Assembly (NCBI RefSeq): GCF_012971725.1
Contig: NZ_CP048833.1
Location: 3,162,001-3,226,000 of the forward strand
From: Pseudomonas multiresinivorans
Lineage (GTDB): Bacteria; Pseudomonadota; Gammaproteobacteria; Pseudomonadales; Pseudomonadaceae
DNA length: 64,000 nucleotides
Direction: 5' to 3'
A program made the position numbers and the translations under genes. Below, piece after piece: positions 31,873-42,610 of this stretch. The notes under the pieces were generated by a model. The model worked only from the letters and a program-made list of their open reading frames with translations, was not told the origin of the DNA and searched no databases. The first letter of the stretch is position 1. Every line of letters starts with the position of its first letter.

Positions 31873-34284
31873 TTGAAGGACACCACAGCAAGCCATGCCG
31901 CCGCATGGCGCCAGCAACTGCATTACCGTCTGAAGGAAGGAGCCCTGATCGCGCTTGGCGCGCTCTGCCTTTACCTGTGGATGGCGCTGCTCACCTACGA
32001 TTCCTCCGATCCGGGCTGGAGCCACTCCAGCCACGTCGAGCAGGTGCAGAACGCCGCTGGCCGCCTGGGCGCGCTGAGCGCCGATATCCTGTTCATGGTG
32101 CTGGGCTATTTCGCCTACCTGTTCCCGCTGCTGCTGGCAGTGAAGACCTATCAGGTCTTCCGCAAGCGCCACATGCCCTGGGAGTGGAGCGGCTGGCTGT
32201 TCTCCTGGCGGTTGATCGGCCTGGTGTTCCTGGTGCTGTCCGGCTCCGCGCTGGCTTACATCCATTTCCACACCAGCGGTGCTCACATGCCGGCCACGGC
32301 TGGCGGCGCCCTTGGCGAGAGCCTGGGCCAACTGGGCATCAATGCCCTTAACGTGCAGGGCAGTACCCTGCTGTTCCTGGCGCTGTTCCTGTTTGGCATG
32401 ACAGTGTTCGCCGATCTGTCCTGGTTCAAGGTCATGGACGTCACCGGCAAGATCACTCTCGACCTCTTCGAACTGATCCACAACGCCACCAACCGCTGGT
32501 GGAGCGCCCGCAGCGAGCACAAGCAGCTCGTCGCCCAGCTGCGCGAGGTAGACGAGCGCGTGGCGGAAGTCGCCGCGCCCATCGTCGCCGACCGTCGCGA
32601 GCAGGCCAAGGTCAAGGAACGCCTGATCGAGCGCGAGGAAGCGTTGGTCAAGAGTGTGCAGGAGCGCGAGAAGCGCGTCGCACCGAAGATCGATGTGCCG
32701 CTGCCACCCAGCAAGCCGGTCGAGCCGAGCAAGCGTGTGCAGAAGGAGAAGCAGGCGCCGCTGTTCGTCGACACCGCTGTGGAAGGCACACTCCCGCCGT
32801 TGTCGATCCTCGACCCGGCCTCGGAAAAGAAGCAGAGCTATTCGCCCGAATCCCTGGAGGCCATGTCGCGCTTGCTGGAGATCAAGCTCAAGGAATTCGG
32901 CGTCGAAGTCATCGTCGAGTCCGTGCATCCGGGCCCGGTGATCACCCGTTTCGAGATCCAGCCGGCTGCCGGCGTGAAGGTCAGCCGCATCTCCAACCTG
33001 GCCAAGGACCTGGCGCGTTCGCTCGCGGTGATCAGCGTGCGCGTGGTAGAGGTCATTCCTGGCAAGACCACCGTCGGCATCGAGATTCCCAACGAAGACC
33101 GGCAGATGGTGCGCTTCTCCGAAGTGCTGATGACGCCGGAATACGACGAGCACAAGTCCACCGTGCCGCTGGCCTTGGGCCACGATATCGGAGGTCATCC
33201 GATCATCACCGACCTGGCGAAGATGCCGCACCTGCTGGTGGCCGGTACTACCGGTTCCGGTAAGTCGGTGGGCGTGAACGCCATGCTGCTGTCGATCCTT
33301 TTCAAGTCCACGCCGGAAGAGGCGCGGCTGATCATGATCGACCCGAAGATGCTCGAACTGTCGATCTACGAAGGCATTCCGCACCTGCTCTGCCCGGTCG
33401 TCACCGACATGAAGGAGGCCGCCAACGCCCTGCGCTGGAGCGTCGCCGAGATGGAGCGCCGCTACAAGCTGATGGCGGCCATGGGCGTGCGTAACCTGGC
33501 CGGCTTCAACCGCAAGGTGAAGGACGCGGAGGAGGCCGGCACCCCGCTGACCGACCCGCTGTATCGCCGCGAGAGCATGGAAGACGAAGCGCCGCTGCTG
33601 CAGACCCTGCCGACCATCGTGGTCGTCGTCGACGAATTCGCCGACATGATGATGATCGTCGGCAAGAAAGTGGAAGAGCTGATCGCCCGTATTGCCCAGA
33701 AGGCGCGTGCGGCGGGCATCCACCTGATTCTGGCGACCCAGCGTCCGTCGGTGGACGTGATCACCGGCCTGATCAAGGCGAACATCCCCACCCGTATCGC
33801 CTTCCAGGTGTCCAGCAAGATCGACTCGCGCACCATTCTCGACCAGGGCGGCGCCGAGCAGTTGCTCGGCCACGGCGACATGCTCTACCTGCCGCCGGGC
33901 ACCGGCCTGCCGATCCGTGTTCATGGCGCCTTCGTTTCCGACGACGAAGTGCACCGCGTCGTTGAGGCGTGGAAGCTGCGTGGCGCACCGAACTACATCG
34001 AGGACATTCTCGCCGGCGCCGATGAAGGCGGTGGTGGATCGTTCGAAGGTGGTGGTGGCGGCGAAGGCAGCGAGGGCAGCGAGGACGATCCGCTCTACGA
34101 CGAAGCCGTGCGCTTCGTGACCGAAAGCCGCCGGGCTTCCATCTCTGCCGTGCAGCGCAAGCTGAAGATCGGCTACAACCGCGCCGCGCGGATGATCGAG
34201 GCCATGGAAATGGCCGGCGTGGTCACCGCGATGAATACCAATGGCTCGCGCGAAGTGATCGCGCCGGCCCCGATCCGTGATTGA
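31873..34284 (+). CDS. ftsK: DNA translocase FtsK
   Basis: This 803-residue septal motor pumps chromosome DNA at division and activates XerCD at dif. It has four N-terminal membrane helices (to about residue 195), a short linker, the RecA-like motor with Walker A GTTGSGKS, and the C-terminal gamma winged helix (SISAVQRKLKIGYNRAARMIE). The only in-frame start before an upstream stop at 31852 is the TTG at 31873. Confidence 0.96.
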   Translation: MKDTTASHAAAWRQQLHYRLKEGALIALGALCLYLWMALLTYDSSDPGWSHSSHVEQVQNAAGRLGALSADILFMVLGYFAYLFPLLLAVKTYQVFRKRHMPWEWSGWLFSWRLIGLVFLVLSGSALAYIHFHTSGAHMPATAGGALGESLGQLGINALNVQGSTLLFLALFLFGMTVFADLSWFKVMDVTGKITLDLFELIHNATNRWWSARSEHKQLVAQLREVDERVAEVAAPIVADRREQAKVKERLIEREEALVKSVQEREKRVAPKIDVPLPPSKPVEPSKRVQKEKQAPLFVDTAVEGTLPPLSILDPASEKKQSYSPESLEAMSRLLEIKLKEFGVEVIVESVHPGPVITRFEIQPAAGVKVSRISNLAKDLARSLAVISVRVVEVIPGKTTVGIEIPNEDRQMVRFSEVLMTPEYDEHKSTVPLALGHDIGGHPIITDLAKMPHLLVAGTTGSGKSVGVNAMLLSILFKSTPEEARLIMIDPKMLELSIYEGIPHLLCPVVTDMKEAANALRWSVAEMERRYKLMAAMGVRNLAGFNRKVKDAEEAGTPLTDPLYRRESMEDEAPLLQTLPTIVVVVDEFADMMMIVGKKVEELIARIAQKARAAGIHLILATQRPSVDVITGLIKANIPTRIAFQVSSKIDSRTILDQGGAEQLLGHGDMLYLPPGTGLPIRVHGAFVSDDEVHRVVEAWKLRGAPNYIEDILAGADEGGGGSFEGGGGGEGSEGSEDDPLYDEAVRFVTESRRASISAVQRKLKIGYNRAARMIEAMEMAGVVTAMNTNGSREVIAPAPIRD

Positions 34285-34303
34285 TTCGACTTCGAGGATT
34301 TCG

Positions 34304-34927
34304 ATGCGTCTGATCCGCCTGTTGTTCGTTGCTGCGCTGGCCTTTGCCGGCGCCCAGGCCCATGCCGACGATGCTGCCGCCCAGCGCCTGAGCGGGATGC
34401 TCACCAAGGCCCAGACAATGACCGCGCGCTTCTCCCAGCTGACCCTGGACGGCAGCGGAACCCGCCTGCAGGAAACCGCCGGCACCCTGGGCCTCAAGCG
34501 CCCTGGCCTGTTCCGCTGGCACACCGATGCGCCGAACGAGCAGCTGCTGATCTCCAACGGTGAGAAAATCTGGCTGTACGACCCGGACCTGGAGCAGGTG
34601 ACCATCCAGAAGCTCGACCAGCGCCTGACCCAGACCCCGGCGCTGCTGCTGTCCGGTGACGTGTCGAAGATCGGCCAGAGCTTCGATATCACCGCGAAGG
34701 ATGGCGGCAACGTGGTCGACTTCACCCTCAAGCCCAAGTCCAAGGACACGCTGTTCGACAGCCTGCGGATTTCCTTCCGCAGCGGCGTGGTCAACGACAT
34801 GCAGCTGATCGATAGCGTCGGTCAGCGCACCAATATCCTGTTCTTCGACGTGAAGATGAACGAGCCGATGGACGCCAAGCAGTTCGTCTTCGAAGTGCCC
34901 AAGGGCGTCGACGTCATCCAGGAATGA
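34304..34927 (+). CDS. lolA: Outer-membrane lipoprotein carrier protein
   Basis: This 207-residue periplasmic chaperone carries lipoproteins from LolCDE to LolB. A signal peptide ends near AQAHA-DD. The ATG at 34304 has GAGGATTTCG upstream and lies 19 bases after ftsK, in the same operon. Confidence 0.96.
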   Translation: MRLIRLLFVAALAFAGAQAHADDAAAQRLSGMLTKAQTMTARFSQLTLDGSGTRLQETAGTLGLKRPGLFRWHTDAPNEQLLISNGEKIWLYDPDLEQVTIQKLDQRLTQTPALLLSGDVSKIGQSFDITAKDGGNVVDFTLKPKSKDTLFDSLRISFRSGVVNDMQLIDSVGQRTNILFFDVKMNEPMDAKQFVFEVPKGVDVIQE

Positions 34928-34962
34928 CCGGCTGCGCGCCGGATTGATCGATAGGTAATACC

Positions 34963-36288
34963 GTGGACCTGTTCCGCTCCGCCCCCGTTTCCCAGCCCCT
35001 GGCCGCGCGGCTGCGCGCGACCAGCCTGGACGAGTACGTCGGCCAGGAGCATCTGCTCGCCCGTGGCAAGCCGCTGCGTGAGGCGCTGGAGCAGGGCGCG
35101 CTGCACTCGATGATCTTCTGGGGCCCGCCCGGAGTCGGCAAAACCACCCTGGCGAAGCTGCTGGCGCAGGTCACCGACGCGCACTTCGAGACCATCTCGG
35201 CAGTGCTCTCGGGCGTGAAGGAAATCCGCCAGTCGGTGGAAGTGGCCAAGCAGCATGCCGCGCAGTACGGCCGCCGCACCATCCTCTTCGTCGATGAAGT
35301 GCACCGCTTCAACAAGAGCCAGCAGGATGCCTTCCTGCCTTACGTTGAAGACGGCACGCTGATCTTCATCGGCGCGACCACCGAGAACCCGTCCTTCGAA
35401 TTGAACAACGCGCTGCTCTCCCGTGCCCGCGTCTACGTGCTGAAAAGCCTGGACGAAGCGGCCCTGCGGCGGTTGGTAGAGCGTGCATTGACCGAGGAAA
35501 AGGGCCTGGGCAAGCGCAACCTGAGCCTGCCCGATGACAGTTTTGCGATCCTCATGGCCGCCGCCGACGGCGATGGGCGGCGCCTGCTCAACCTGCTGGA
35601 GAACGCTTCCGACCTCGCCGAAGACAACAGCGAGATCAGCGCCGAGCTGCTGCAGAACCTGCTGGGTGACTCGCGCCGGCGCTTCGACAAGGGCGGCGAG
35701 GCCTTCTACGACCAGATCAGCGCGCTGCACAAGTCAGTGCGTGGTTCCAGCCCCGATGGCGCGCTGTACTGGTATTCGCGCATGCTCGATGGTGGCTGCG
35801 ATCCGCTGTACATCGCTCGCCGAGTGGTGCGCATGGCCAGCGAGGATATCGGCAATGCCGATCCGCGCGCGCTGACCCTGTGCCTTCATGCCTGGGACGT
35901 GCAGGAACGCCTCGGCAGCCCGGAAGGCGAGCTGGCGATTGCGCAGGCTATCGTTTACCTGGCCTGTGCGCCGAAGAGCAATGCCGTCTACAACGCTTAC
36001 AACACGGCGCGCCGTGACGTGGCGGAGAGCGGTTCGCTTGAAGTGCCGCTGCATTTGCGCAACGCACCGACCAAGCTGATGAAGAACCTGGGCTATGGCG
36101 ACGAGTATCGCTATGCCCATGATGAGCCGGATGCCTATGCGGCCGGAGAAGACTACTTCCCCGAGTCCATGGAACCGCGCCAGTATTACCAACCCGTGCC
36201 GCGCGGGCTCGAACTGAAGATCGGCGAAAAGCTGCGCCACCTGGCCAGCCTCGACAAGGCCAGTTCCCGCCGTCGCAGAAAATCCTGA
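34963..36288 (+). CDS. rarA: Replication-associated recombination protein A
   Basis: This 441-residue AAA+ protein of the RarA/MgsA family acts at stalled replication forks. The Walker A motif GPPGVGKTT and Walker B FVDEVHRFN are visible, with the C-terminal tetramerisation domain. The start is GTG. It lies between lolA and serS, the conserved order. Confidence 0.95.
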   Translation: MDLFRSAPVSQPLAARLRATSLDEYVGQEHLLARGKPLREALEQGALHSMIFWGPPGVGKTTLAKLLAQVTDAHFETISAVLSGVKEIRQSVEVAKQHAAQYGRRTILFVDEVHRFNKSQQDAFLPYVEDGTLIFIGATTENPSFELNNALLSRARVYVLKSLDEAALRRLVERALTEEKGLGKRNLSLPDDSFAILMAAADGDGRRLLNLLENASDLAEDNSEISAELLQNLLGDSRRRFDKGGEAFYDQISALHKSVRGSSPDGALYWYSRMLDGGCDPLYIARRVVRMASEDIGNADPRALTLCLHAWDVQERLGSPEGELAIAQAIVYLACAPKSNAVYNAYNTARRDVAESGSLEVPLHLRNAPTKLMKNLGYGDEYRYAHDEPDAYAAGEDYFPESMEPRQYYQPVPRGLELKIGEKLRHLASLDKASSRRRRKS

Positions 36289-36334
36289 AGTGGCGCCCTT
36301 GAGCGCCGCCTGACACTAGACACGAGAAGACACC

Positions 36335-37615
<1,281 letters not shown>

Positions 37616-37616
37616 G

Positions 37617-39002
37617 ATGGACTTCCTGCCGCTGTTCCACATCCTGCGCGGACGTCGCGCGCTACTGGTCGGCGGCGGTGATGTCGCACTGCGCAAGGCG
37701 CGCCTGCTGAGCGACGCCGGCGCAGTGCTGCGAGTCGTGGCACCCGAGGTGCATTCAGAGCTGCGTGAACTGGTCGAGGAGGGCGCGGGCGAATTGCTCT
37801 TGCGGCCATACGCCCAGGGTGACCTGCAGGACTGCGTGCTGGTCATCGCCGCCACCGACGATGAGCCGCTCAACGCCCAGGTTTCCCGCGACGCCAACGA
37901 GCGCGGCGTGCCGGTCAACGTGGTGGATGCACCGGCGTTGTGCAGCGTGATCTTCCCGGCCATCGTCGATCGTTCGCCGCTGGTGGTGGCTGTCTCCAGC
38001 GGTGGTGATGCGCCAGTGCTGGCGCGGTTGCTGCGCGCCAAGCTGGAAACCTGGATTCCCGCGACCTACGGCCAACTGGCCGGTCTGGCCAGCCGCTTCC
38101 GCGAGCGCGTGAAGCAGCGCCTGCCGGACCTGCAGCAGCGCCGCAAGTTCTGGGAAGACGTATTCCAGGGACCCATCGCCGAGCGCATGCTCGCCGGCCA
38201 GCCGAACGAAGCCGAGCGCCTGCTGGCGGACAAGCTGGAAGCGCCGCAGCCCGAATCCCGTGGTGAGGTCTATCTGGTCGGTGCCGGCCCTGGCGATCCG
38301 GACCTGCTGACCTTCCGCGCCCTGCGCCTGATGCAGCAGGCCGACGTGGTGCTCTACGACCGCCTCGTGGCGCCGGCCATCCTCGAGCTATGCCGCCGCG
38401 ATGCGGACCGTCTGTATGTCGGCAAGCGCCGCGCGGACCACGCCGTGCCGCAGGATGAGATCAATCGTCAACTGGTCGAGCTGGCCCAGCAGGGCAAGCG
38501 CGTACTGCGCCTGAAGGGCGGTGATCCGTTCATCTTCGGTCGCGGTGGCGAGGAAATCGACGAACTGGCTGCCAACGGCATCCCGTTCCAGGTGGTGCCG
38601 GGCATTACCGCGGCAAGCGGCTGCGCGGCTTATGCCGGTATTCCGCTGACGCACCGCGATTACGCGCAGTCTGTGCGCTTCGTGACTGGGCACTTGAAGG
38701 ACGGCACCACCGACCTGCCCTGGAACGATCTGGTCGCTCCGGGCCAGACGCTGGTTTTCTACATGGGCCTCGTCGGCTTGCCGGTCATCTGTGAGCAACT
38801 GGTGCGTCACGGTCGCTCCGCCGACACGCCGGCTGCTCTCGTTCAGCAGGGCACCACCGTGCATCAGCGCGTATTCACCGGCACCCTGGCGAACCTGCCG
38901 GGGCTGGTGGCCGAGCACGAAGTGCATGCGCCGACCCTGGTGATAGTCGGGGAAGTGGTGCAGCTGCGAGAGAAGCTTGCCTGGTTCGAGGGTCAGCAGT
39001 GA
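37617..39002 (+). CDS. cysG: Siroheme synthase, trifunctional
   Basis: This 461-residue enzyme makes siroheme for sulfite and nitrite reductases. The N-terminal half is the dehydrogenase/ferrochelatase (NAD site LLVGGGDVALRKA). The C-terminal half is uroporphyrinogen-III methyltransferase (VGAGPGDPDLLTFRALR, VVPGITAASG). It begins one base after the serS stop. Confidence 0.96.
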   Translation: MDFLPLFHILRGRRALLVGGGDVALRKARLLSDAGAVLRVVAPEVHSELRELVEEGAGELLLRPYAQGDLQDCVLVIAATDDEPLNAQVSRDANERGVPVNVVDAPALCSVIFPAIVDRSPLVVAVSSGGDAPVLARLLRAKLETWIPATYGQLAGLASRFRERVKQRLPDLQQRRKFWEDVFQGPIAERMLAGQPNEAERLLADKLEAPQPESRGEVYLVGAGPGDPDLLTFRALRLMQQADVVLYDRLVAPAILELCRRDADRLYVGKRRADHAVPQDEINRQLVELAQQGKRVLRLKGGDPFIFGRGGEEIDELAANGIPFQVVPGITAASGCAAYAGIPLTHRDYAQSVRFVTGHLKDGTTDLPWNDLVAPGQTLVFYMGLVGLPVICEQLVRHGRSADTPAALVQQGTTVHQRVFTGTLANLPGLVAEHEVHAPTLVIVGEVVQLREKLAWFEGQQ

Positions 39003-39346
39003 GAGCCGCGCGCGTAGTGATCCTGGGCGCTGTGTGCGTCCTGGGTTTCGCTGCGCTGCCGGTGTCCGCCGCAAGTTTCGATTGCAAGAAGGCCAGGCAG
39101 GCCGACGAGAAAGCCATCTGTGCGGATCGCCAGCTATCCGAGATGGATGTGCAGGTAGCAACTACCTACCGATTGTTGCGCGGCTTGTTCGCCATGGGCA
39201 TGCGCGGCAACCTGGGCGACTCCCAGCTCGCCTGGCTGGAGCAGCGCCGCGCCTGCGGTGCCAACAAGGCCTGCCTGAAGCAGCGCTACCAGGAACGCCT
39301 GGACGCGCTGCAGAAGGTCTACGACGGCATCGAAAAGCCCATCTGA
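38999..39346 (+). CDS. Exported LprI-like (DUF1311) protein
   Basis: This 115-residue protein has a signal peptide (cut near VSAA-SF) and the Cys-rich LprI/DUF1311 pattern (FDCKKARQADEKAICADRQLSEMD), which in mycobacteria includes a lysozyme inhibitor. The GTG start overlaps the cysG stop (GTGA), so it is translationally coupled to cysG. Its own function here is unknown. Confidence 0.8.
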   Translation: MRAARVVILGAVCVLGFAALPVSAASFDCKKARQADEKAICADRQLSEMDVQVATTYRLLRGLFAMGMRGNLGDSQLAWLEQRRACGANKACLKQRYQERLDALQKVYDGIEKPI

Positions 39347-39360
39347 TCCGCTTTTTCCCC

Positions 39361-39436
39361 TGTAGGAGCGAGCTTGCTCGCGAACCGCTTGACGCTGATG
39401 GTTTGCGTTGGATTCGCGAGCAAGCTCGCTCCTACA
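39361..39436. repeat. REP palindrome (first of two)
   Basis: Two copies of a Pseudomonas-type REP unit (TGTAGGAGCGAGCTTGCTCG and its inverse) face each other around a 30-base centre. Such repetitive extragenic palindromes are spread through many Pseudomonas genomes. Confidence 0.88.
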
Positions 39437-39457
39437 AATCTGGTGTTGCGCAGCTTT

Positions 39458-39525
39458 TGTAGGAGCGGATTCATCCGCGATGTTCGCAGCCGCTGATGAA
39501 CATCGCGGACGGAGTCCGCTCCTAC
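39458..39525. repeat. REP palindrome (second, variant family)
   Basis: A second inverted pair starts TGTAGGAGCGGATTCATCCG and ends with CGGAGTCCGCTCCTAC. Its arm sequence differs from the first unit, so two REP subfamilies stand side by side downstream of the lprI-like gene and convergent yqjG. Confidence 0.85.
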
Positions 39526-39531
39526 GATGTC

Positions 39532-40533
39532 TCAGCCCCTACGGAAAATACCCTTGGCCGGCACATGTTCCCGCCCGTGCGGCCCGGTGAAGTCCTGCTG
39601 CGGCCCCAGCGGCACCACGCCGGTCGGGTTGATGGTGCGATGGCTACCGTAGTAGTGATGCTTGATGTGCTGGAAATCCACCGTGCCGGCAACGCCGTCC
39701 AGTTGATATAGCTCGCGCAGCCAACCGGACAGGTTCGGATAGTCCGCCAGGCGCCGCAGGTTGCACTTGAAGTGACCGTGGTAGACCGCATCGAAGCGGA
39801 TCAGCGTAGTGAACAGGCGCACATCGGCTTCGGTCAGGTATTCGCCCGCCAGGTAGCGCTGCTCGCCCAGGCGCTCCTCCAGCCAGTCCAGCTCATTGAA
39901 CAATGTCTTGAAGGCTTCTTCGTACGCGTCCTGCGTCGTCGCGAAGCCCGCACGGTAAACACCGTTGTTCACGGCCGGGTAGATACGCTCGTTCAGCTCT
40001 TCGATCTGTGCGCGCAGCGCCTCCGGGTAGAGGTCCAGCGGATTGCCGGTGATCTCGTCGAAGGCGCTGTTGAACATGCGGATGATCTCCGCCGATTCGT
40101 TGCTGACGATGCGTTGCTCGTGCTTGTCCCACAGTACCGGCACGGTGACGCGGCCGGTGTAGTGCGGGTCGTCCCGGGTATAGCGCTGATGGAGGAAGTC
40201 CAGGCCGTCGAGTTTGTCTCCGGTGGAGCCGAGCGCCTTGTCGAAGGTCCAGCCGTTTTCCAGCATCAGCCAACTGACGACCGACACCTCGATCAGCGAT
40301 TCGAGGCCCTTGAGCTGGCGGTATATCAGCGTGCGGTGGGCCCAGGGGCAGGCCAGGGAAACGTAGAGGTGATAGCGGCCGGCCTCGGCTCGGAAGCCGC
40401 CTTCGCCGGTAGGGCCGGGCTGGCCGTCGGCGGTGACCCAATGGCGGCGCTGCGCATTTTCGCGCTGGAAGCGGCCGTCCTTGCTGGTGTCATACCACTG
40501 ATCTTGCCAGCGGCCATCAATCAACTGTCCCAT
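39532..40533 (-). CDS. yqjG: Glutathionyl-hydroquinone reductase
   Basis: This 333-residue protein belongs to the Xi-class glutathione transferases (YqjG/ECM4), which reduce glutathionyl-hydroquinones. The catalytic motif reads ACPWAHRT. The C-terminal all-helical GST domain is complete. It is a single gene between the REP elements and the ybiB-like gene. Confidence 0.92.
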   Translation of the reverse strand: MGQLIDGRWQDQWYDTSKDGRFQRENAQRRHWVTADGQPGPTGEGGFRAEAGRYHLYVSLACPWAHRTLIYRQLKGLESLIEVSVVSWLMLENGWTFDKALGSTGDKLDGLDFLHQRYTRDDPHYTGRVTVPVLWDKHEQRIVSNESAEIIRMFNSAFDEITGNPLDLYPEALRAQIEELNERIYPAVNNGVYRAGFATTQDAYEEAFKTLFNELDWLEERLGEQRYLAGEYLTEADVRLFTTLIRFDAVYHGHFKCNLRRLADYPNLSGWLRELYQLDGVAGTVDFQHIKHHYYGSHRTINPTGVVPLGPQQDFTGPHGREHVPAKGIFRRG

Positions 40534-40621
40534 CTTGAGTGCTCCAGAAAGCGGGAAGATGGGACCAGTCTATCGGCTCTGGCTCGATTGTTTAGCGCAA
40601 AAACAGGATTCCAGCTATCGA

Positions 40622-41620
40622 CTAAATCGATCTGTTGCGCTCAGTCCAGCGTTTATCGGCCTCTGCGAAGGCTTCGTCTCGCTGTAGCCCTCGCGCGCGC
40701 AAGGCCAGGGCCATGGTTGCGCGGACGGCCAGTTCGCCATAGACGTCCTCCGCGTCGCCGCGCCAGACGGCGGCCAGATGCTGCGGGTCGAGGCTTTCCG
40801 GTTTGACGTGGCGCAGCGGTGAAAGCGCGGGCCATTCTTCGTCCCAGTCATTGCCATCGCGGCAGCCGTACAGGTGCGAAGTGGCGTCCGGGTTCACTTC
40901 GATCTCGCCGCCTTCGCCCTTGATGACGATGGCGTAGTCGCCCAGCAGGCGGCTGCCTTCGCGGTGCACGGCCTGGTAGCCGGGATGGAAGATGCTTTGC
41001 AGCACGCAGGTCGCGCCCAGCGGGTTGATCAGGCGCACCGAGGAATGAATGGGTGAGCGTAGGCCGAGGGTGTTGCGCAAGTCGATCATTCGCTGCAGTC
41101 GCGGCATCCAGTCCACCAGCGGGGCGAAGGCGAACCCTTGGGTATCCAGCGCCTGGCTGACTGCGCTCCAGTCGCGGCACAGCGGCAGGCCCAGCAGCTC
41201 AAGCAATTGCTCGGTGTAGAGACGGCCGGCGGTGTGGGCGCCCGCGCCATGCAGAAGTATGCGGGTGCCGCTGCCGCCCAGGCATTTCACCGCCAGCAGG
41301 TACCAGGGCAGGTGACGCTTCTTGCCGGCGTAGCTCGGCCAGTCCAGGTCCACGGCGATTTTCGGCGCTTGCAGGCGCTCGCGGACGGCCTCGGTGAAGC
41401 CGGCCAGCTCTTCGGCGCTTTCCTCCTTGTGCCGCAGCAGCATCAGGAAGGCGCCCAGCTGCGCCTCTTCGACCTTGTCGTCGAGGATCAGGCCCAGCGC
41501 TTCGCGGGCTTCTTCGCGGGTCAGTCCGCGCGCGCCGCGCTTGCCTTTGCCGAGGATGCGGACGAACTGGGCGAAGGGGTGTTCGGCGGGTGTCTGCAGG
41601 ACGAGCGGGGCGGCGGTCAT
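40622..41620 (-). CDS. ybiB: YbiB/TrpD2-like glycosyltransferase family 3 protein
   Basis: This 332-residue protein resembles anthranilate phosphoribosyltransferase in fold, but the substrate loops differ (GSGTRILLHGAGAHTAG). E. coli YbiB (TrpD2) binds nucleic acid and is not a tryptophan enzyme. It starts at 41620 overlapping the tusE stop by four bases, at the end of the tusDCBE operon. Confidence 0.85.
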   Translation of the reverse strand: MTAAPLVLQTPAEHPFAQFVRILGKGKRGARGLTREEAREALGLILDDKVEEAQLGAFLMLLRHKEESAEELAGFTEAVRERLQAPKIAVDLDWPSYAGKKRHLPWYLLAVKCLGGSGTRILLHGAGAHTAGRLYTEQLLELLGLPLCRDWSAVSQALDTQGFAFAPLVDWMPRLQRMIDLRNTLGLRSPIHSSVRLINPLGATCVLQSIFHPGYQAVHREGSRLLGDYAIVIKGEGGEIEVNPDATSHLYGCRDGNDWDEEWPALSPLRHVKPESLDPQHLAAVWRGDAEDVYGELAVRATMALALRARGLQRDEAFAEADKRWTERNRSI

Positions 41621-41952
41621 AGGCAATTGGTCGGCTTCGGCAGGCCGGCGAGCTTGGCAGCAAGCTTGGCCGGGGTGCCCTTGAACAGGAGGTTGAGGTG
41701 CAGGCTGCTGCCCTTTTCCGCGCCCAGCTTCTGGGCTACGTATTTGATCAGCGGGCGGTTGGCCGGGGAGAGCTGAAACTCGCCGTAGAACTCGCGCAGC
41801 AACAGGAGGATTTCCCAATGCTCGGGCGTCAGGTGGATGCCTTCGTTGTGCGCCAGGGCTTCGGCGGCGGCGTCGCTCCAGTCGTTGAGATCGACGAGGT
41901 AGCCGTCCTTGTCCAGCGGCAGGGCTTGCCCATTGACCAGGAGAGTGCTCAT
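41617..41952 (-). CDS. tusE: Sulfur relay protein TusE
   Basis: This 111-residue DsrC-family protein takes sulfur from TusBCD and gives it to MnmA (encoded at 19989-21116) for tRNA 2-thiouridine. The acceptor cysteine is Cys110, next to last. It overlaps tusB and ybiB by four bases each. Confidence 0.93.
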   Translation of the reverse strand: MSTLLVNGQALPLDKDGYLVDLNDWSDAAAEALAHNEGIHLTPEHWEILLLLREFYGEFQLSPANRPLIKYVAQKLGAEKGSSLHLNLLFKGTPAKLAAKLAGLPKPTNCL

Positions 41953-42251
41953 AACCAGGCGTTCACCTTGTCGAAGCGGGTGCAGAGTTCGACGAAGCGG
42001 GGGTAGTCCACGCTGTCGACTCGGGAGGTGACGGCGTCGAGCCCGCGCGCCTGCAGGTCTTCCTGCAGCGCAAACAGGGTATTGCTCGCCGGCAGTTGCT
42101 CCAGCGCCTGCGCTGGTTGCGTGCCCGTGCGGAGCGCATATACCGCGTCACCGGCCAGCATGATGCCGTCATTGACGCCCAGCAGGCGCAGGCAGCTGTC
42201 GAGCCGACCGTCATTGAAGGGGGAGTGCGAGAGCAGGTGGAGAGTAGCCAT
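41949..42251 (-). CDS. tusB: Sulfur relay protein TusB
   Basis: This 100-residue DsrH-family protein is part of the TusBCD hexamer. It begins MATLHLLSHSPF, the family start, and lies between tusC (1-base overlap) and tusE (4-base overlap). Confidence 0.92.
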   Translation of the reverse strand: MATLHLLSHSPFNDGRLDSCLRLLGVNDGIMLAGDAVYALRTGTQPAQALEQLPASNTLFALQEDLQARGLDAVTSRVDSVDYPRFVELCTRFDKVNAWL

Positions 42252-42610
42252 CAGATCGTGATCACCTGGTCGTGGGTTTGCAGCAGACCGCGAAGGGCGT
42301 TGTCATCCAGTACCTGTGTGGCCAGCGTGAGGCTGCTGGCGTCCAGGCCGCGCTCGGTCAGGCTGCGCGCGCTGGCATAGAGCTCCTCGACGCCAAAAAG
42401 CGGCAAGGCCTGCAGATTGGCTTGCAGGTCTTTTTGCTCAATACCGGCAGGGCGCTGGCCGGGTGCCAGCTGGAATACACCGTCATCGAGGAAGAGCATC
42501 GAGATCGGCAGGTCGAACGCGCCTCCGGCCAGGGCGATATCCAGCGCCTCGCGGGCAGCGGGGCCGGCCCAGGGGGCCTGGCGGCTGATGATCAGTAGGG
42601 ACTTGGCCAT
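42251..42610 (-). CDS. tusC: Sulfur relay protein TusC
   Basis: This 119-residue DsrF-family protein is part of the TusBCD complex. It begins MAKSLLIISRQAPW, the family start. It overlaps tusD and tusB by a single base each. Confidence 0.93.
   Translation of the reverse strand: MAKSLLIISRQAPWAGPAAREALDIALAGGAFDLPISMLFLDDGVFQLAPGQRPAGIEQKDLQANLQALPLFGVEELYASARSLTERGLDASSLTLATQVLDDNALRGLLQTHDQVITI

Noticed and set aside
31765..34800. Open frame of over 1000 codons antisense to ftsK, lolA and rarA
   Set aside because: Its codons are the mirror of strongly conserved genes in high-GC DNA; composition (His, Gln, Arg, Ala-rich) is that of an antisense shadow and it has no ribosome site or family.
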